Origin: Alloacidobacterium sp963823845
Lineage (GTDB): Bacteria; Acidobacteriota; Terriglobia; Terriglobales; Acidobacteriaceae
Direction: 5' to 3'
Assembly: GCA_963823845.1 (NCBI GenBank)
Contig: CAWGND010000009.1
Location: forward strand, 186,001 to 250,000
DNA: 64,000 nt
Position numbers and translations under genes: made by a program. The notes below the pieces were generated by a model, which did no database searches, was not told where the DNA came from, and was given only the letters and a program-made list of their open reading frames with translations. Below, in pieces: positions 61,305-64,000 of this stretch; position 1 is the first letter of the stretch; the number at the start of each line of letters is the position of its first letter.

Positions 61305-63950
61305 TTGCAGCATTTACTGGACAAGTTGAACCCGCAGCAGCGGGCCGGGGTTGAGGCCGTGGACGGCGCGGTCCTGATTCTGGCTGGAGCCGGGTCGGGG
61401 AAGACGCGCGTCATCACGCATCGCATTGCGTATCTGATTCAGGAGCGCGGGGTTTCGCCGGATGCGATTCTGGCCGTGACCTTTACGAACAAGGCCTCCG
61501 CCGAGATGGGCGAGCGCGTGGACAAGTTGATTGGGCATTCGACGCTAGCCAAGCCGTTGATTGCCACCTTCCACTCGTTCTGTGTGCGGATGCTGCGGCG
61601 GGACATTGAAGCTCTACGGATCGGAAATGAAGGGCTAACAAAGACATTCGCCATCTATGACGAGAGCGATCAGCAAGCGCTGGTGAAGCAGATCATGCGC
61701 CGCATGGGGCTCGACGATAAACAGTTGACGCCGCGCGTGGTGCTGTCGAAGATCTCATGGGCCAAGAACCATATGATCGATCCGCAGGAGTATTACCTGC
61801 AGTCGGCGGATCCGATGAGCGAAAGAGTGGCCCACATCTTTGAGGCGTATCGTATGGAGCTGCGCAAGAACAATGCGCTCGATTTCGACGACCTGCTGCT
61901 GGAAGCGGTGCGACTGCTGAAATCTTCTTCCGAGGTGCGGGAAAAATACAACCGGCGGTATCGTTATTTACTGATCGACGAGTATCAGGACACAAACCGG
62001 CCGCAGTATGAACTGATGAAGCTGCTTGCGGGCGAAGAGAAGAATGTCTGCGTGGTGGGCGATGAGGACCAGAGCATCTATTCGTGGCGCGGCGCGGATA
62101 TCCGCAACATTCTTGAGTTTGAGAAGGATTTTCCCAACGCCAAAGCAATACGGCTGGAGCAGAACTACCGCTCGACGCAGACTATTCTGGAGGCGGCGGG
62201 CGCGGTGGTAGCGCGCAATTCGCAGCGCAAGGGCAAGCACCTGTGGACGGAGCGAGAAGGCGGAGCGCTGATCGGCTACTACGAGGCTCCGGATGGCGAG
62301 AACGAGGCGCTGTTCATCGCGGACTATATCCAGAAGTATCTGCGCAAGGCGGGTCAAGAACACGAAGATGTGCGCGTCGCCGTGCTTTACCGGACGAACT
62401 CGCAGTCACGCCTGGTTGAAGAGGCACTGCGGCGCTATGGCATCAGCTACACAATGGTCGGCGGCTTCTCGTTTTATGACCGTGCTGAGATCAAGGATCT
62501 GCTGAGCTACTTAAAATTAGTGCAGAATCCGCATGACTCGATTGCGATGCAGCGCGTGATCAATGTTCCGGTGCGCGGGATTGGGAAGGCGACGCTTGAG
62601 ACTCTGGAGCGCATTGCGCTTGAAACCGGCACGAGCACCTGGAATGCGATTGGCCGGGCGCTGAGTGAAAGGCTGCTTCCGACGCGAGCGTGCATTGCTC
62701 TCGATACCTTTCGCAAGATGATAGAGGATGCGCGAGCGATGCTCGCTCCGGGATTTGCCGAAAAGCTGTCGGCCGATGTCGCAGATAATGACGCTTCGCT
62801 TGATATTGCGACGATGAAAGACGATGACACCAGCTTTGATTTCGGCGATGCGGAGCAGCATGGGCTGGCGTTTGGCGATGATGTTGCATTCGATGCAGCG
62901 GAGTTCAATCCGTTTACCGATGATGTAGAGAAGCGCGTTGAGCCTGAGCCCGCGGGCGAAACTGCTGTGCCGGGATTCCGCAAACCTGGCGACGCGGCGA
63001 CGTTGCCTGAGTTGATTCGCTTCCTCATCGATCGCAGCGGGTATATTCGGGCGCTCGAAGAAGAGGGCACGCCGGAGGCTTTCTCCCGCATAGAGAACCT
63101 CAAGGAATTAGCCAATGCCGCGCAGGACGCGCAGGAACGCGGCGAGACGCTGGATGAGTTTCTCGACCACGCGGCGTTGGTGAGCGATACGGATCAATAC
63201 AACGCTGACGCTCGCGTGACACTGATGACGCTGCATTCTGCGAAGGGACTGGAGTTTCCGCTGGTGCTGCTGGCCGGAATGGAAGAAGGGCTGTTTCCGC
63301 ATTCACGAACGCTGAATGAGCCGGAACAGATGGAAGAAGAGAGGCGGCTGGCCTATGTGGGCATGACGCGGGCGATGGATGCTCTCGTGCTGACGCGGGC
63401 CCGCTATCGTCGGCGCTATGGAAACGATATGCCTGAAGCGTCGATGCCCTCGCGATTCCTGGAAGAGGTGCCTCCGGCGCTGCTTGAAGACTTGAGCGGC
63501 GGGCAGCAAAGGGCATCGAATTGGGGTGGATACGCCGCCGCTTCTACGCAGCGAGCTTCCTGGATGCAACGGCGCGAATATGATGACGGTTTTGAGGCGA
63601 GCCGCCACTATAGCTACGAGGATGAAGACCAGCGGCCGATGAGGCAAGGTAACGGGGGTGGTGGTTCCTCGCGCAATGTTGTCAGAAAGAGCGGCGGCGA
63701 ATCGCTGGATAACATCGCACAGTTTTTTGGCGGGCGCGGAGGCAATGCACCGAGGCCTAAGATCGAAGTCGCGGAGCCCAAGGGCGCAGTCGGCTTCAAG
63801 AGCGGGCAGCGCGTCCGACATCCCAAATATGGCGAAGGCGTCGTCTTCCGGCGCGAGGGAGACGGTGAAGACGCCAAGATCACGGTACAATTTACAAGGT
63901 TCGGTGTGAAAAAGCTGGTGGAGAAGTTCGCCCAGCTGGAACGCATCTAG
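61305..63950 (+). CDS. pcrA: UvrD/PcrA-type superfamily 1 DNA helicase
   Basis: The product is 881 residues starting with TTG 61305 (MQHLLDKLNPQQRAGVEAVD); no better ATG exists. Helicase motifs in order: I AGAGSGKTRVI (~28-38), Ia TFTNKASAEM, II DEYQDTN, III GDEDQSIYSWRGA, IV RLEQNYRSTQTI, V TLHSAKGLEFPLVLLAG, VI RRLAYVGMTRAMDAL. A ~75-residue acidic insert (about 490-565) interrupts domain 2. The C-terminus (GQRVRHPKYGEGVVFRREGD onward) is the RNA-polymerase-binding Tudor-like domain of PcrA/UvrD. It unwinds DNA 3'-5' in nucleotide excision repair and fork rescue. Confidence 0.94.
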   Translation: MQHLLDKLNPQQRAGVEAVDGAVLILAGAGSGKTRVITHRIAYLIQERGVSPDAILAVTFTNKASAEMGERVDKLIGHSTLAKPLIATFHSFCVRMLRRDIEALRIGNEGLTKTFAIYDESDQQALVKQIMRRMGLDDKQLTPRVVLSKISWAKNHMIDPQEYYLQSADPMSERVAHIFEAYRMELRKNNALDFDDLLLEAVRLLKSSSEVREKYNRRYRYLLIDEYQDTNRPQYELMKLLAGEEKNVCVVGDEDQSIYSWRGADIRNILEFEKDFPNAKAIRLEQNYRSTQTILEAAGAVVARNSQRKGKHLWTEREGGALIGYYEAPDGENEALFIADYIQKYLRKAGQEHEDVRVAVLYRTNSQSRLVEEALRRYGISYTMVGGFSFYDRAEIKDLLSYLKLVQNPHDSIAMQRVINVPVRGIGKATLETLERIALETGTSTWNAIGRALSERLLPTRACIALDTFRKMIEDARAMLAPGFAEKLSADVADNDASLDIATMKDDDTSFDFGDAEQHGLAFGDDVAFDAAEFNPFTDDVEKRVEPEPAGETAVPGFRKPGDAATLPELIRFLIDRSGYIRALEEEGTPEAFSRIENLKELANAAQDAQERGETLDEFLDHAALVSDTDQYNADARVTLMTLHSAKGLEFPLVLLAGMEEGLFPHSRTLNEPEQMEEERRLAYVGMTRAMDALVLTRARYRRRYGNDMPEASMPSRFLEEVPPALLEDLSGGQQRASNWGGYAAASTQRASWMQRREYDDGFEASRHYSYEDEDQRPMRQGNGGGGSSRNVVRKSGGESLDNIAQFFGGRGGNAPRPKIEVAEPKGAVGFKSGQRVRHPKYGEGVVFRREGDGEDAKITVQFTRFGVKKLVEKFAQLERI

Positions 63951-64000
63951 TTCTGTCCTCTGAAGAAAACTGTTGGCAAATCGAAGATCGTTAAGCTTCT

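Overview
The window looks like chromosomal DNA from an Acidobacteriota species, probably class Terriglobia. This is an inference from the moderately high G+C, the style of the secreted proteins (S53 sedolisin, parallel beta-helix, PQQ-type propellers with a DUF11 tail) and GGTGGG/CCCACC palindromes between genes. No rRNA, tRNA or CRISPR was found.

Layout. 0-7.3 kb is housekeeping: a LysR regulator cut by the window edge, a bactofilin, ribonuclease R (reading frame broken three times), then YggX-like, RidA, MsrB and an HExxH metallopeptidase in a row, facing rpmB (L28). 7.7-18.4 kb is a minus-strand tandem array of seven units of one secreted protein family: signal peptide, 8-bladed PQQ-like beta-propeller, C-terminal DUF11-like domain. 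Four units are intact (8 blades each). One has 6 blades and a frameshift, and two are remnants. Each unit keeps the same leader about 100 bp upstream of its start codon, with a -10-like hexamer and an inverted repeat. This array is the most unusual part of the window.

18.5-29.4 kb holds a di-haem peroxidase-like protein, an AraC regulator, a pseudo-receiver/HATPase protein, an S53 peptidase, an acyltransferase with an in-frame amber codon, a beta-helix protein, a TipA-like MerR regulator and a GT39-like membrane glycosyltransferase carrying a palindromic insertion. 29.6-32.1 kb has two different IS110-family transposases side by side, the second frameshifted. 32.4-43.4 kb is accessory: a broken DoxX protein, a TPR protein, a GNAT acetyltransferase, a MocR regulator divergent from a membrane protein, a duplicated scrap of the GNAT gene, an alpha/beta hydrolase, DUF2277, an amidohydrolase and an NAD-dependent reductase. 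From 43.6 kb it is mostly core: rplU-rpmA, gyrB, a Gcr-type membrane protein, an ankyrin protein, a GH32-amidase-ABC ATPase run, an esterase, a TauE-SemiSWEET-DUF971 operon, a FkbM methyltransferase in AT-richer DNA, a LOG protein and a PcrA/UvrD helicase.

Caution: several frame breaks (three in rnr, two in the second IS110 transposase) fall in or beside short G or C runs. Sequencing or assembly indels are therefore a real alternative to genuine gene decay.
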